DNA from: Rhodoferax sp. OV413
GTDB taxonomy: Bacteria > Pseudomonadota > Gammaproteobacteria > Burkholderiales > Burkholderiaceae_C
Direction of reading: 5' to 3'
Assembly (NCBI GenBank): GCA_945885775.1
Contig: CAMCZF010000002.1
Coordinates: forward strand, 1-43,298
DNA length: 43,298 bases
Shown here: positions 31,638-40,595 of the stretch, piece by piece
Layout: every line of letters begins with the position of its first letter
Numbering within the stretch: the stretch's first letter is position 1
Translations under genes and position numbers: made by a program
The notes under the pieces: generated by a model
Told to the model about the DNA's origin: nothing
Databases searched by the model: none
What the model saw: the letters and a program-made list of their open reading frames with translations, nothing else

Positions 31638-32963
31638 TTAGAGCTCCATCAACACACGAAGATCAACACGTGCTCGGTCTTCTCCCACGCCCGAATACAT
31701 GTCCTGCCGTAAAAAAGTTTCCATCGCTTCACGCATGGCAATCGCTTGGTCAATCTCGGGATTTGTGCCGGCCTGATAGGCGCCAACCTGAATCAAGTCA
31801 ACGTTTTGTTGGTAGAGGGACCACAGACGCCGGAATCGATTGGCCATTTTCAAATCTGCCGGCGAAAGCAGGTTCTGCATGACTCGCGAGATGGATCCAG
31901 TGAGCTCAATGGCCGGGTAATGAGCCGCGTCAGCGAGTTTCCTTGACAACATCACTTGGCCATCCAAAGAGGCACGAGCGATGTCAACAATGGGGTCGTT
32001 GCCGTCATCACCTTCTGCCAAAACCGTATAAATTGCTGTAATCGAGCCGTGGCCATGGCGGCCGACGCCAGCGCGCTCGATCAGGTTAGGCAACAAGGCG
32101 AACACGGAGGGGGGATAGCCCTTGGACGTCGGCGGCTCGCCAATCGCCAGCCCAATTTCTCGCTGCGCATGAGCAACTCGGGTCAAGCTGTCCACCAACA
32201 TCAGAACGTCTCGGCCCTGGTCCCGGAAATATTCGGCGACCACGTGCGACAAGTGTGCCGCCTTTAGTCGAAGCACGGGAGAAACATTAGCAGGCGCCGC
32301 AATCACAATGGATTTAGCGAGCCCCTCAGGACCCAAGGTCTCACTGATAAACGCCTGTACCTCTCGTCCACGCTCGCCAATCAGACCAATAACCACAATG
32401 TCAGCTTTGGTAAACCGGGTCAGCATACCCAGCAGAACGCTTTTGCCAACACCGGAGCCGGCGATAAGGCCGACCCTCTGCCCTCGCCCTAGCGTCAACA
32501 GGCCATTGATGGCTTTGACTCCGACATCCAGCACCCGGTCGATCGGCCCGCGCTCCATGGGATTCAGTGGCAGGCCTAAAAGCCCTAGCGTATCTGTACA
32601 AGCCGGCTGCGGCTTTCCGTCAAGCGGTTGCCCTCGCGCGTCAATTACCCGACCGAGCAGTTCTTCACCCACCAACACGTGGTCGGTGTCACTCAACACC
32701 CGCACCTTGTCGCCAGGGCCAATCCCTACCGGCTCTGTAAATGGCATCAAATAAATGGTGCTTTCAGCGAAGCCCACCACTTCCGCCTCAATCCGTTTGC
32801 CGCTCTGGCCAATCACCTCACAGCAGGCACCGACTGGTGCCATGATCCCGCGCGCCTCAAGCCTAAGACCCACCAAGCGAACCAGCGTGCCACTGCGCAC
32901 CGGTCGTTGGGTGTGTATTTTTGCAACGGCTTGATCGACCTCTGCGTCAAAATCAAACATCAT
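31638..32963 (-). CDS. fliI: Flagellum-specific ATP synthase FliI
   Basis: A 441-residue F1-beta-like ATPase of the flagellar type III export system. Walker A is AGSGVGKS (about residues 166-173), Walker B is VLMLVDSLTR (about 250-259), and GLIGERGREVQ and the C-terminal DRARVDLRVLMEL are typical. ATG at 32963 (tandem ATGATG) is chosen because it overlaps the end of fliH by 11 bp and fits the family length; upstream codons belong to fliH. It hydrolyses ATP to prime export of rod, hook and filament proteins, with FliH and FliJ, at the cytoplasmic face of the basal body. Confidence 0.97.
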   Translation of the reverse strand: MMFDFDAEVDQAVAKIHTQRPVRSGTLVRLVGLRLEARGIMAPVGACCEVIGQSGKRIEAEVVGFAESTIYLMPFTEPVGIGPGDKVRVLSDTDHVLVGEELLGRVIDARGQPLDGKPQPACTDTLGLLGLPLNPMERGPIDRVLDVGVKAINGLLTLGRGQRVGLIAGSGVGKSVLLGMLTRFTKADIVVIGLIGERGREVQAFISETLGPEGLAKSIVIAAPANVSPVLRLKAAHLSHVVAEYFRDQGRDVLMLVDSLTRVAHAQREIGLAIGEPPTSKGYPPSVFALLPNLIERAGVGRHGHGSITAIYTVLAEGDDGNDPIVDIARASLDGQVMLSRKLADAAHYPAIELTGSISRVMQNLLSPADLKMANRFRRLWSLYQQNVDLIQVGAYQAGTNPEIDQAIAMREAMETFLRQDMYSGVGEDRARVDLRVLMEL

Positions 32964-33921
32964 CTTCTGCGCCTGAAACCAGGATACTTTGGGCTTCAAC
33001 AATGTCCGAGCCAGCGACCTGTGATCGAGCTCCTTGCGACGCTAATGGCTCGCCAAACAAGGCACGGTCACCCACCAAGGCGCTGCGGGTACGCCAACGC
33101 GGCTCATCAATCTGGAGACCTTGCGCCAGCGCACTGAGTCGCTCACCAATCAAGTCATCGACCAGAGCATCATTTGCACTGGCCCGTACGCTGCCGGGCT
33201 GCAGCGTCGCATTCGCCCGAACATTGGCGTCACTACTACCGCTCAAGCCACTACGTTCCTTCAATGTCCGCCATGCCTGCAGGTCGCTGGGATGCAACTC
33301 CACGCGGACCATCGACGCATCGTTCAGTGACAGTTCGTCTACACAGCGCTGCACGAGCCGGTCGATGGCAGATCCATCCAGCGCCAGTTCTGCCAAAACC
33401 AATTGCTCAGCCAAATGAAGAGATAGGCGTTTGATAGGCTCAAAAAAGACGGTCGGTCTTTGATGCAGAGCTTCCAGAGCCGTCTCGACGGCCTTGATCA
33501 GCGCGTGGTCCATAGCCAGTTGTCGGGCCAACTCACGACCCATCTCGTCCTGCAAAGCGGCGCGGGTATCCTGTGCCCCTTGCGCGTAGCCTTCGCCTCG
33601 AGCCTGCGCTAAGGCCGCTTCCGAAGCAACTGGCGTCTGCAATGACATAACGTCCGCTGCAGGCGCCTCTGGGACATCGGTAATCACTGCGCTGGCACCC
33701 TCAATGCCAGGTAAGGGCGGGGGGGGCAATAAGCGCAATGTCTGCAGGTCAAAGTCAACCAGATCAAACTGAGGCGCAACTTCCGTTTGCCACTTGGAAG
33801 GCATAAACCCGCCCGGCGGCGCCACCGGATGCAGTAAATCTACCGCCTGCCAAACACGAGCCGGCCGCACCACCAATTGGCGTGGGTTATTCGCTACAGA
33901 CACCGTCAGATGGTTAGACAT
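32953..33921 (-). CDS. fliH: Flagellar assembly protein FliH
   Basis: A 322-residue FliH, somewhat longer than typical because of a Pro-rich N-terminal region (LLPPPPLPG at about 63-71). The core FliH/YscL region includes ARGEGYAQGAQDTRAALQDE (about 106-125), matching the family's GxxxG-type helical repeat start, and the C-terminal ELHPSDLQAW segment. FliH binds and restrains FliI and docks it to the C-ring. ATG at 33921 overlaps the fliG stop by 8 bp (ATGTCTAA), which fixes the start; longer readings run into fliG. Confidence 0.93.
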   Translation of the reverse strand: MSNHLTVSVANNPRQLVVRPARVWQAVDLLHPVAPPGGFMPSKWQTEVAPQFDLVDFDLQTLRLLPPPPLPGIEGASAVITDVPEAPAADVMSLQTPVASEAALAQARGEGYAQGAQDTRAALQDEMGRELARQLAMDHALIKAVETALEALHQRPTVFFEPIKRLSLHLAEQLVLAELALDGSAIDRLVQRCVDELSLNDASMVRVELHPSDLQAWRTLKERSGLSGSSDANVRANATLQPGSVRASANDALVDDLIGERLSALAQGLQIDEPRWRTRSALVGDRALFGEPLASQGARSQVAGSDIVEAQSILVSGAEDDV

Positions 33922-34981
33922 AGTCGGCGCCGCCACCCAGTACCAAATCGCCTGCATCTGCCAGTTTGCGCGCCGTGCGCATGATGGTTTTTTGGGCAAG
34001 CTCAACGTCAGACAGGCGCATCGGGCCCTTAGCCTCCATGTCGTCCTTGAACATGCCGCGGGCACGTTCGGACATATTGCTGAAAAACTTGTCCTTAACC
34101 GGATCGCTAGCACCTTTGAGCGCAATCATCATCTGGTCTGGATCAACATTGCGCATAATGACCTGGATCCCTTTGTTGTCAACGCTGACCAAATTTTCAA
34201 AGGTGAACATGTTGTCCTGAATTTTTTGCATCAAGTCTGCATCCAGGGACCGCAGCCCGCCCATCACCGATGCCTCCAACGCAGATTTGGTGAGGTTCAA
34301 GATATTGGCGGCCGCTTTGATGCCGCCAAAACTTGAGGACTTGGCCGAGGAGTTATTGGAGAACTGCTTTTTCATGATGGCCTCAAGCTCTTCCATGGCA
34401 GAAGGCTGCACCGTCTCCAGCTTGGCCACGCGCTGTATCACTTCAGCGCGAGAATCTGGCGGTAAAAAATTCAGGACATCGGCTGCGACGACATTCTCCA
34501 ACACAGACAAGATAATGGCCACCACCTGAGGATGCTCCCCCTGAATCATGTCCGCAATAGATCTGGCATCCATCCAAGCCAATATGTCCAGCCCCTTGCT
34601 GCTATGTCCGGGGTTGATACGACCCAAAACAGAAGCAGCCTTGTCATTGCCCAATGCTCGCTTGAAGACTTTCTCCACATAATCGGCCGTGCCTAAACCC
34701 AAACTAGTTTGGCGCTTTATGGTGGCGACAAATTCATCGAGCACGGCGTTGACAGCCTCCTGAGAAAGTTCAGCGACCTGAACCATGGCCATGCCAAGCG
34801 CCTGGACCTCTTTTGGATTGAGGTAACGGATGATGTCGGCTGCCTGCTCTTCACCCAAAAGCAGCATCAATACCGCGGCACGTTGGGTGCTGGTAATACT
34901 TTGAAGCTCTCGTTGGAGCGCCTCATTGTTGACGCCTAATGGAGCGCCAAGTGTGCCAGCAATATTCGCTTCATCAGCCAT
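33914..34981 (-). CDS. fliG: Flagellar motor switch protein FliG
   Basis: A 355-residue FliG. Middle-domain EHPQ motif (GEHPQVVAIILS, about residues 152-163) and C-terminal charged motor helix (SNMSERARGMFKDDMEAKGPMRLSDVE, split here: residues about 303-329) are present with the expected acidic/basic residues for MotA contact. N-terminal domain TSTQRAAVLMLLLGEEQAAD matches FliF binding. It forms the C-ring top that converts stator motion to rotation. ATG at 34981; 22-bp gap after fliF; 8-bp overlap with fliH. Confidence 0.97.
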   Translation of the reverse strand: MADEANIAGTLGAPLGVNNEALQRELQSITSTQRAAVLMLLLGEEQAADIIRYLNPKEVQALGMAMVQVAELSQEAVNAVLDEFVATIKRQTSLGLGTADYVEKVFKRALGNDKAASVLGRINPGHSSKGLDILAWMDARSIADMIQGEHPQVVAIILSVLENVVAADVLNFLPPDSRAEVIQRVAKLETVQPSAMEELEAIMKKQFSNNSSAKSSSFGGIKAAANILNLTKSALEASVMGGLRSLDADLMQKIQDNMFTFENLVSVDNKGIQVIMRNVDPDQMMIALKGASDPVKDKFFSNMSERARGMFKDDMEAKGPMRLSDVELAQKTIMRTARKLADAGDLVLGGGADYV

Positions 34982-35003
34982 TGTTTTTACTCCAGGAGTA
35001 CGG

Positions 35004-36911
35004 TCACCCCGGTTTGATCATGCCTTTGAATACGCTCGCTACACGCGCCGAATCGTCAGAAACGATCATGCGGATCAACGCAACTTTATCGTCGTAGGTA
35101 TTTGCTGTATCCAGCATTTCAGCGGAGATATTTGATTTCTTGGACTTCATTTTTGCTTTCATTTCCTCAAGCGTCTCCGAAGCTGATAGCTCCTTTTCAC
35201 CTACATCCTCTGCGGCCTGTGACTGGGCCTCCAGCGCCAATGCTTCGTTCTGTGCCAACTGCAGGTTGGTTGCCGCATTTTCTGCAGCCTCTTTGTCACG
35301 GTTAAGCAGGTGCATCACCACGGGACGAATCACCAGTAAGGAGAACAGGACAAACACCAAGCCAAGGAAAGCCGACTTGATGTTGGTGAGCACTGAGTCG
35401 TCTTTGTGCCAGGGCACTGTCAGATCAAGTGGCGCTTCTATTTCGAACTTTGCCTGGACAACGTTGACGACATCTTTGCGCGCTTCATCGAAGCCAACCA
35501 CGCCCTGCACCAGCTGTTGCATGCGCTCCACCTCCTCCTCCGTGTAGGGATTCGGCTTGGCAGGTTGCTCTTCACCCTTCTCATTCTTGGGCTGAGCGAC
35601 CGGCGGTCTTTCGTTGATCACAACGGCGACGCTCAGGCGCTGAACTGTCCCACTGGCGCTTTTAATGTGACGCACCGAGCGATCGATCTCATAATTACGG
35701 GTAGTTCGTGCTGCTACAGTTGTTCGCTCGTCGGCCGTTGCAGCCTGGGGCGCTGTTGCAGCGGTGTTGAGCGATGTTGTCGGTGCCGCTGGAGCAGTAT
35801 TTGACAAAGTTCCGGGGACGCCACTGGCCTCTTTAGCGCTGTTTCGGTCTTCGCTAGTCACCTCAGAGCGGGTCTTAGGGCCTTTCCCTTGAGTGTCAAA
35901 GTCTTCCAATGTGGTTTCGGTTTGACTGAAATCCAGCGTCAAATTAACCTGGGAACGGACATTGGCTTCACCCACAATTGGAGACAAGATCTGCATCACG
36001 CGCTGCCGGTAGAGTTCCTCCATAGCCTGCTTGTGCTTGGTCTGTCCAGCATTCATGCCCATTGAAGCGTCCGAATCTGCGTCAGTCATCAGCTTGCCAA
36101 CATTGTCAACCACCGTCACATTCTGAGGAGTAAGCAAGGGTACGCTGGAAGACACCAAATGAACAATCGCCTGTACCTGCGTCGGACTGACGCTGCGGCC
36201 ATTTTGCGGCGTCAAAACGACCGAGGCCTTGGGCGGCACACGGTCGCGCACAAAGACCGACGGCTTGCTGGTCGCCAGGTGAACTCGTGCAGACTGAATC
36301 GAATCAATCTGCTGGATACTGCGAGCCAACTCCTGTTCGACAGCAGAGGTGTAACGCACCTGCTCCATGAACTGGCTGGTCGTCATGGCGGACTGATCTT
36401 TCAGGCTATCCAATCCTGTCGCTGCTGTTTTTGGAAGACCCTTAGACGCAAGGAAGATCCGAGCCTCGTGGTAACGACTCACCGGTACAGTGATCTGACC
36501 CGTGCTGGAATCAATCACCGGCTTGAACTCTCCAGTTCGCAGTGCTTCAAAGACAGCCTGCTGATCCCCCTCGGTCGCACCCATGACAACCGGTCTGTAT
36601 TTAGGCGCATTCACCATGGTGTATGCCACCGCAAACAGTAACAACATCAGCGCAATCACGATCAAGGGCAGCGACTTCTTGACGGCTGGCTGACTCAAAA
36701 CCCCTTTAATCGGTCCAAACAGGCCTGCGCTATCGGTCAAGGCCACACCGCCACCAAGGTAATTGGTGCTCAGGCCAGTAGAGGCACCCCCCTGCCCTTC
36801 TGGATTTGTCCGGCGATCACGCCCGGACCTTGTGGTCAGTGCACGGACCTCTTCAGAACCCGGCATCAACGTGCCGTCTGGTGCAGTTGCGGTTGCGGTT
36901 GCAGTCGCCAT
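35004..36911 (-). CDS. fliF: Flagellar MS-ring protein FliF
   Basis: A 635-residue FliF. An unusually Thr/Ala-rich N-terminus (TATATATA, hexamer-like DNA) precedes the first membrane helix (about residues 80-98). The YscJ-like RBM domains follow (VVMGATEGDQQAVFEAL; SRYHEARIFLASKGLP; SIQQIDSIQSARVHLA), then a variable linker, the second helix (about 515-535) and the FliG-binding C-tail (MLDTANTYDDKVALIRMIV). It forms the MS-ring in the inner membrane, the base for rod and export gate. ATG at 36911; 45 bp after fliE. Confidence 0.97.
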   Translation of the reverse strand: MATATATATAPDGTLMPGSEEVRALTTRSGRDRRTNPEGQGGASTGLSTNYLGGGVALTDSAGLFGPIKGVLSQPAVKKSLPLIVIALMLLLFAVAYTMVNAPKYRPVVMGATEGDQQAVFEALRTGEFKPVIDSSTGQITVPVSRYHEARIFLASKGLPKTAATGLDSLKDQSAMTTSQFMEQVRYTSAVEQELARSIQQIDSIQSARVHLATSKPSVFVRDRVPPKASVVLTPQNGRSVSPTQVQAIVHLVSSSVPLLTPQNVTVVDNVGKLMTDADSDASMGMNAGQTKHKQAMEELYRQRVMQILSPIVGEANVRSQVNLTLDFSQTETTLEDFDTQGKGPKTRSEVTSEDRNSAKEASGVPGTLSNTAPAAPTTSLNTAATAPQAATADERTTVAARTTRNYEIDRSVRHIKSASGTVQRLSVAVVINERPPVAQPKNEKGEEQPAKPNPYTEEEVERMQQLVQGVVGFDEARKDVVNVVQAKFEIEAPLDLTVPWHKDDSVLTNIKSAFLGLVFVLFSLLVIRPVVMHLLNRDKEAAENAATNLQLAQNEALALEAQSQAAEDVGEKELSASETLEEMKAKMKSKKSNISAEMLDTANTYDDKVALIRMIVSDDSARVASVFKGMIKPG

Positions 36912-36956
36912 AGTTGAGTCTTTCAGCGCAGAATATTAATTAGATTTAAGCTAGGT

Positions 36957-37295
36957 TCAAACCGGCATGTTCATTACTTCTTCATAAGCCTTGAGGACCT
37001 TATTTCGAACTTGCAGCGTCGTCTCAAATGCCAGCGATGCCTTTTGCATCTTTAGCACTAGATCTGTCAACGGTACGGCTTCACCGCGCTCAAAAGCCTG
37101 GGCCGCCTGACTGGATTCGACTTGCATGTCATTGGTTTGCCCAACTACGCTTCGCACCATTTGGGAGAAATCGCTTTTGGGCGCAGCGATACCAGCAACG
37201 GCCTGCTCATCAAGCCCACCCGCCTGTGCGGCGTGGACTTGCATGGTCTTGAGCATTGAAGCAATATTTGCGGCAGAGGTAGCGCGTTCAATCAT
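36957..37295 (-). CDS. fliE: Flagellar hook-basal body protein FliE
   Basis: A 112-residue FliE. The C-terminal half has the family pattern (VPLTDLVLKMQKASLAFETT, then LQVRNKVLKAYEEVMNMPV). FliE joins the MS-ring to the proximal rod and is the first rod-type export substrate. ATG at 37295 is the first suitable start, 35 bp after the stop of the sigma-54 activator gene on the same strand, with AGGAA just upstream. It heads fliEFGHIJ; no clear -24/-12 element was found in the 35-bp spacer, so the operon may share the activator's transcript. Confidence 0.95.
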   Translation of the reverse strand: MIERATSAANIASMLKTMQVHAAQAGGLDEQAVAGIAAPKSDFSQMVRSVVGQTNDMQVESSQAAQAFERGEAVPLTDLVLKMQKASLAFETTLQVRNKVLKAYEEVMNMPV

Positions 37296-37330
37296 GATGA
37301 TTCCTTAATGAAATAGACTGCTTCGGACAT

Positions 37331-38830
37331 TCAGGCACTGGCCATCTGGCCAAGGCCATGGTCCCGAAGCTGCGCCAACTTGTAACGTAAAGTCCTAGGA
37401 CTGATCCCTAGTTTTTGGGCCGCTTCAACTCTGTTTCTCGAGGTCTCAAGCGCCGATCTAATGACGTGGTTTTCGCTTTGCTTCACCACTGCTTGCAACT
37501 TACTGCGACCGACCTGCTCCATGTCATCGCAGGCCAATGAGCCAGTCGGCTCCGAAGTCAATGGGTCCACTGGACATGGCAACTCAGTCGAGTCATGCAA
37601 CGCGGTGAGCAAGCCAACAGGATCTGGGGCGTCATCAAACAACAGATGGTGCTCGTCAATGTGATGGTCTGGGCATAGCACCATAGCCCGCTGCACCACG
37701 TTTTCTATCTCTCGGACGTTTCCTGGCCAGCCATATGACAGCAGACATGCTTGGGCAGCGGGGCTCACTGTCCAGGATTTATCGCCACGTTGGTGGCGCG
37801 ACAGGACCCGCGCAACGAGAGGCAAAACATCGCCGCGTCGCTCCGCGATCGACGGCACACGCAACTTGAATGTGCTCAACCGAAAATACAGATCCTCTCG
37901 GAATTCGCGACGCTCGATGGCCAAACGCAGATTTTTGTTGGTCGCAGCAATCACCCGAACATCTAAGGCGACAGAACGTTCACTGCCTAGTTTGACGAGG
38001 CTTCGCTCCTGCAAAACCCGCAATAGTTTGGCTTGAAGCGCAATAGGCAGGTCACCCACCTCATCCAGGAAAATTGTGCCGCCTTGCGCTTGTTCAAACA
38101 TGCCGCGATGGTCCTTGACCGCGCCAGTGAAAGCTCCTTTTTCATGGCCAAACAGCATGTCCTCAATCATGTGCTCAGGCAAAGCTGCACAATTCAAACC
38201 AATAAACGGACCGCTCTGTGACGGCGAGGATTCATGCAGTACACGCGCCAAAACTTCTTTACCAGAACCAGTAGGCCCTTCAAGCAGCACCGACACCTGC
38301 GCCTGAGCTACCCGTTGTGCCAAAGCGAGTAGCTTGATGCTGACCGGATCTACGAAAACCACACTTCGCACCGCATGCCTTGGCCTTGCTGCGTTATTCG
38401 AGGACTTTGATTGAACGGTGCTCACCAAGGGAGTGCGCCCAGCGATTGCGGCATCATCGGACCGGCCGTTCATGCAAAGTAGCGCATCTCGCCAAGCGTC
38501 GGCAGACCAGTCATCGGCAGCCAGAACATGACAAGCACCGTGGCGCATGGCAGCTACCGCCAGTTCGAGGTGCTTCCGCTCGACTCGGCAGATCACCACC
38601 AATTTTTCATGGGTGCGCCCGAACATTTCCCATGTTTCCTTCAACAACTCAATGTCAGAGCCCAAGCCCAAAATCAAAAGGGCAGGCTCATCGTCAAACC
38701 GTTTCAACGAGCTTGCCAAATCATCAAATGTGCGGACCAGGGAGATCGATACGCCTGCCTGATCCAACAGCGCTTGCTCGGTCGGCTTGAGCGAACGAAA
38801 GGGATCTAGCCAGAGGGCTGTGGAAGGCAT
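37331..38830 (-). CDS. Sigma-54-dependent flagellar activator, FleR/FlrC-like with degenerate receiver
   Basis: A 499-residue NtrC-type activator. Residues about 1-125 look like a receiver domain, but the phospho-acceptor position falls in LLILGLG with no Asp and the first strand ALWLDP has a single Asp rather than an acidic pair, so it is probably not phosphorylated. The AAA+ domain has Walker A GPTGSGKE (about 183-190), GAFTGA for sigma-54 contact, and GGTIFLDEVGDLP (Walker B). The C-terminal Fis-type helix-turn-helix (VEAAQKLGISPRTLRYKLAQ) matches FleR/FlrC. No LFRS c-di-GMP motif of FleQ is seen. ATG at 38830 is used. It likely drives fliE and other class III genes. Confidence 0.87.
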   Translation of the reverse strand: MPSTALWLDPFRSLKPTEQALLDQAGVSISLVRTFDDLASSLKRFDDEPALLILGLGSDIELLKETWEMFGRTHEKLVVICRVERKHLELAVAAMRHGACHVLAADDWSADAWRDALLCMNGRSDDAAIAGRTPLVSTVQSKSSNNAARPRHAVRSVVFVDPVSIKLLALAQRVAQAQVSVLLEGPTGSGKEVLARVLHESSPSQSGPFIGLNCAALPEHMIEDMLFGHEKGAFTGAVKDHRGMFEQAQGGTIFLDEVGDLPIALQAKLLRVLQERSLVKLGSERSVALDVRVIAATNKNLRLAIERREFREDLYFRLSTFKLRVPSIAERRGDVLPLVARVLSRHQRGDKSWTVSPAAQACLLSYGWPGNVREIENVVQRAMVLCPDHHIDEHHLLFDDAPDPVGLLTALHDSTELPCPVDPLTSEPTGSLACDDMEQVGRSKLQAVVKQSENHVIRSALETSRNRVEAAQKLGISPRTLRYKLAQLRDHGLGQMASA

Positions 38831-38913
38831 TATGTTGTCGCAATCTTGGAACGGTGTTAGTCGGATGCACGTCAATAACCGCCTCCTCTTCGCAAGACAT
38901 GTGCCAAGCTGTC

Positions 38914-38931
38914 TGTCGGCTTCCCGACAGT
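38914..38931. promoter_or_regulatory. Perfect hairpin/inverted repeat in divergent intergenic region
   Basis: CTGTCGG and CCGACAG (7 bp each) flank a 4-nt centre in the 247-bp region between the activator gene and the Sel1 gene. It lies 84 bp upstream of the activator start. It could be an operator for a dimeric regulator or an RNA hairpin; no T-run follows on either strand. Confidence 0.45.
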
Positions 38932-38985
38932 CTGAAATGCTGCTGGCAGGAGCCTGTTTGAATCTACCGAACTGGGATGAGTTTG

Positions 38986-39019
38986 GCGCTAATCAAGCGC
39001 CAGCTAATCAAGCGCCAGT
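38986..39019. repeat. 15-bp tandem repeat with hairpin upstream of the Sel1 gene
   Basis: CTAATCAAGCGCCAG occurs twice in tandem (38990-39004, 39005-39019). The first copy with the preceding bases also forms GGCGCT/AGCGCC around AATCA (38986-39002). It lies about 60-90 bp upstream of the Sel1-repeat gene, in its probable leader or promoter. Confidence 0.75.
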
Positions 39020-39077
39020 TGAAGCCATCGCGCCGACGTACGACAATGTCTTCAACCAACAATAATCTGAAACTAGC

Positions 39078-39596
39078 ATGTCTAACACCGCCTCTGCACT
39101 TCTTTCTGTCCTGTTCCTCATCACCAACCCCGTCAATGTTTTCGCGGGTCCTTGGGAGGAAGGCTACGCAGCCTACCAGCGCAAGGACTACGCCGCCGCG
39201 GTGCAGAAGTGGCAACTGGTCGCACAAACCGGTAAAGCAGAGGCGCAGTCCCTGGTGGGTCAAATGTATTTTTTTGGTCAAGGCGTTAAGCAGGACTATC
39301 CTCAGGCTATTGCTTGGATGAGTTTGGCAGCGGCTCAGGGAGAGGCCAAAGCCCAGTTCAAATTGGGCGCCATGCATGAAAATGGACAAGGATTTACCCG
39401 AGACCACGTCAAAGCGGCCATCTGGTACACGATGGCTGCCACTCAAGGCCACGCGACAGCCGGTGACGCATTGAAGCTGGTATCTGCAGGCTTGTCGACA
39501 AAAGAACTTGCTCTTGCCAGCCGTTTGGCTCAGACATGCACCAAGCGCGCCTTCAAGGACTGTGAATCAGTGTTTAGTCTCGGAACTTCACAGTAA
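39078..39596 (+). CDS. Small secreted Sel1-repeat (TPR-like) protein
   Basis: A 172-residue protein with a signal peptide (SALLSVLFLITNPVNVFAG, cleavage near residue 23) and two or three Sel1-like repeats: EAQSLVGQMYFFGQGVKQDY (about residues 55-74), AKAQFKLGAMHENGQGFTRD (about 91-110) and a degenerate third. Such repeats mediate protein-protein contacts in the periplasm. It is the only rightward gene in the flagellar region, divergent from the sigma-54 activator, and its 3' end overlaps the motB 3' end by 23 bp. A motility or envelope role is possible by position only. Confidence 0.82.
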   Translation: MSNTASALLSVLFLITNPVNVFAGPWEEGYAAYQRKDYAAAVQKWQLVAQTGKAEAQSLVGQMYFFGQGVKQDYPQAIAWMSLAAAQGEAKAQFKLGAMHENGQGFTRDHVKAAIWYTMAATQGHATAGDALKLVSAGLSTKELALASRLAQTCTKRAFKDCESVFSLGTSQ

Positions 39597-40593
39597 TGCT
39601 GATCCGGCGATTGCGAGGGTCCTTGGGGTCGTTTGGGTTGTATGGCGCGGTATCGGAAACTCCCTCAATTTGAGTGAACCGGTCCGCCTTGATGCCGCTT
39701 TTCTCAAGCATTGCACGGGTAGATTCAGCCCGCTCAGCGGACAAAGACCAGTTATTGCGGCCATCTTTACTTGCAAATGCCAGGCTGTCAGTATGGCCGC
39801 GCACACTCAGCTTATTGTCGGTAGACGCCAACGAGCGGGCGATTTCAGTCATCAGCGCCTGTGCCTTGGGCTGCAGTTTGGTGCTGCCCAGCGGGAACAT
39901 GGCGAAGTCCGCTTTATCGATGACTTCGATTCGAAGTCCCTCTTTCTCACGGACAAACTGCACCTGCGTCTGAAGCTGCTCCAGGTTCGGATTTGCCGCA
40001 AGCTGCTCTTTCACTTCTTGCTCCATTTTGTCGAAGTTGGCCTTGTCGGCAGCTTCCGCAGCCTGCTTACCCTCCGCTTTTGTCTGCGCATCGTTGTCGC
40101 GCGCATTCTCGCTGTTAGGAGATGGCTCATTTTCAGTTGGCCCCCCCTCAGAGCGTGGTACCACCATCTGCATCATGGCAGTCTGTTTAGCCGTGTAGGG
40201 GAATCCATCTGGATCAATGATCGACCTGCCACCCAGAAGTCCGTTCGAGCCGGCCGTAGCACCCATTTGTACCTGCGCCGTCGAACTTGATGGATTGAAG
40301 TAATCGGCCACACTTTTTCTTTGTGTCTCCTGGCTTGCGCCCAAAATCCACATCAACAGGAAAAAGGCCATCATGGCTGTCATCATGTCAGCCAGCGCAA
40401 TCTTCCAGGCACCGCCATGCGCGCCACCGTGGCCCGGCATGATCTTCTTGATAACGATGATCGGCGCTAGTGCGGCAGTCCCCTCGGCGCTGGACGCCTC
40501 TGGCACAGCGGTTGGAACCAACGCCAGAGCCGGGGCTGGTGTTTCAGCCTCAGTCTCTAATGGAGCCTGTGCGACGGCGGCCTGAGTTGCCAT
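39574..40593 (-). CDS. motB: Flagellar stator protein MotB
   Basis: A 339-residue MotB. A longer than usual N-terminal Ala/Pro/Glu-rich extension (residues 1-45) precedes WKIALADMMTAMMAFFLLMW (about 62-81), which holds the proton-binding Asp (68). The plug and linker follow, then the OmpA-like peptidoglycan-binding domain (about 215-335) with VRGHTDSLAF and NNWSLSAERAESTRAML. It anchors the stator to peptidoglycan and conducts protons with MotA. ATG at 40593 lies 2 bp after the motA stop, so the two are coupled. The stop region overlaps the convergent Sel1 gene. Confidence 0.96.
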   Translation of the reverse strand: MATQAAVAQAPLETEAETPAPALALVPTAVPEASSAEGTAALAPIIVIKKIMPGHGGAHGGAWKIALADMMTAMMAFFLLMWILGASQETQRKSVADYFNPSSSTAQVQMGATAGSNGLLGGRSIIDPDGFPYTAKQTAMMQMVVPRSEGGPTENEPSPNSENARDNDAQTKAEGKQAAEAADKANFDKMEQEVKEQLAANPNLEQLQTQVQFVREKEGLRIEVIDKADFAMFPLGSTKLQPKAQALMTEIARSLASTDNKLSVRGHTDSLAFASKDGRNNWSLSAERAESTRAMLEKSGIKADRFTQIEGVSDTAPYNPNDPKDPRNRRISITVKFRD

Positions 40594-40595
40594 GC

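Noticed and set aside
37296-37345. Possible sigma-54 promoter directly before fliE
   Set aside because: TGGCC motifs occur, but none has a TTGC element about 10 bp downstream.
38946-38965. Possible sigma-54 (-24/-12) site TGGCAGG...TTTGA in the activator/Sel1 spacer
   Set aside because: The -24 half is fair but the GC of the -12 element is missing at the right spacing.
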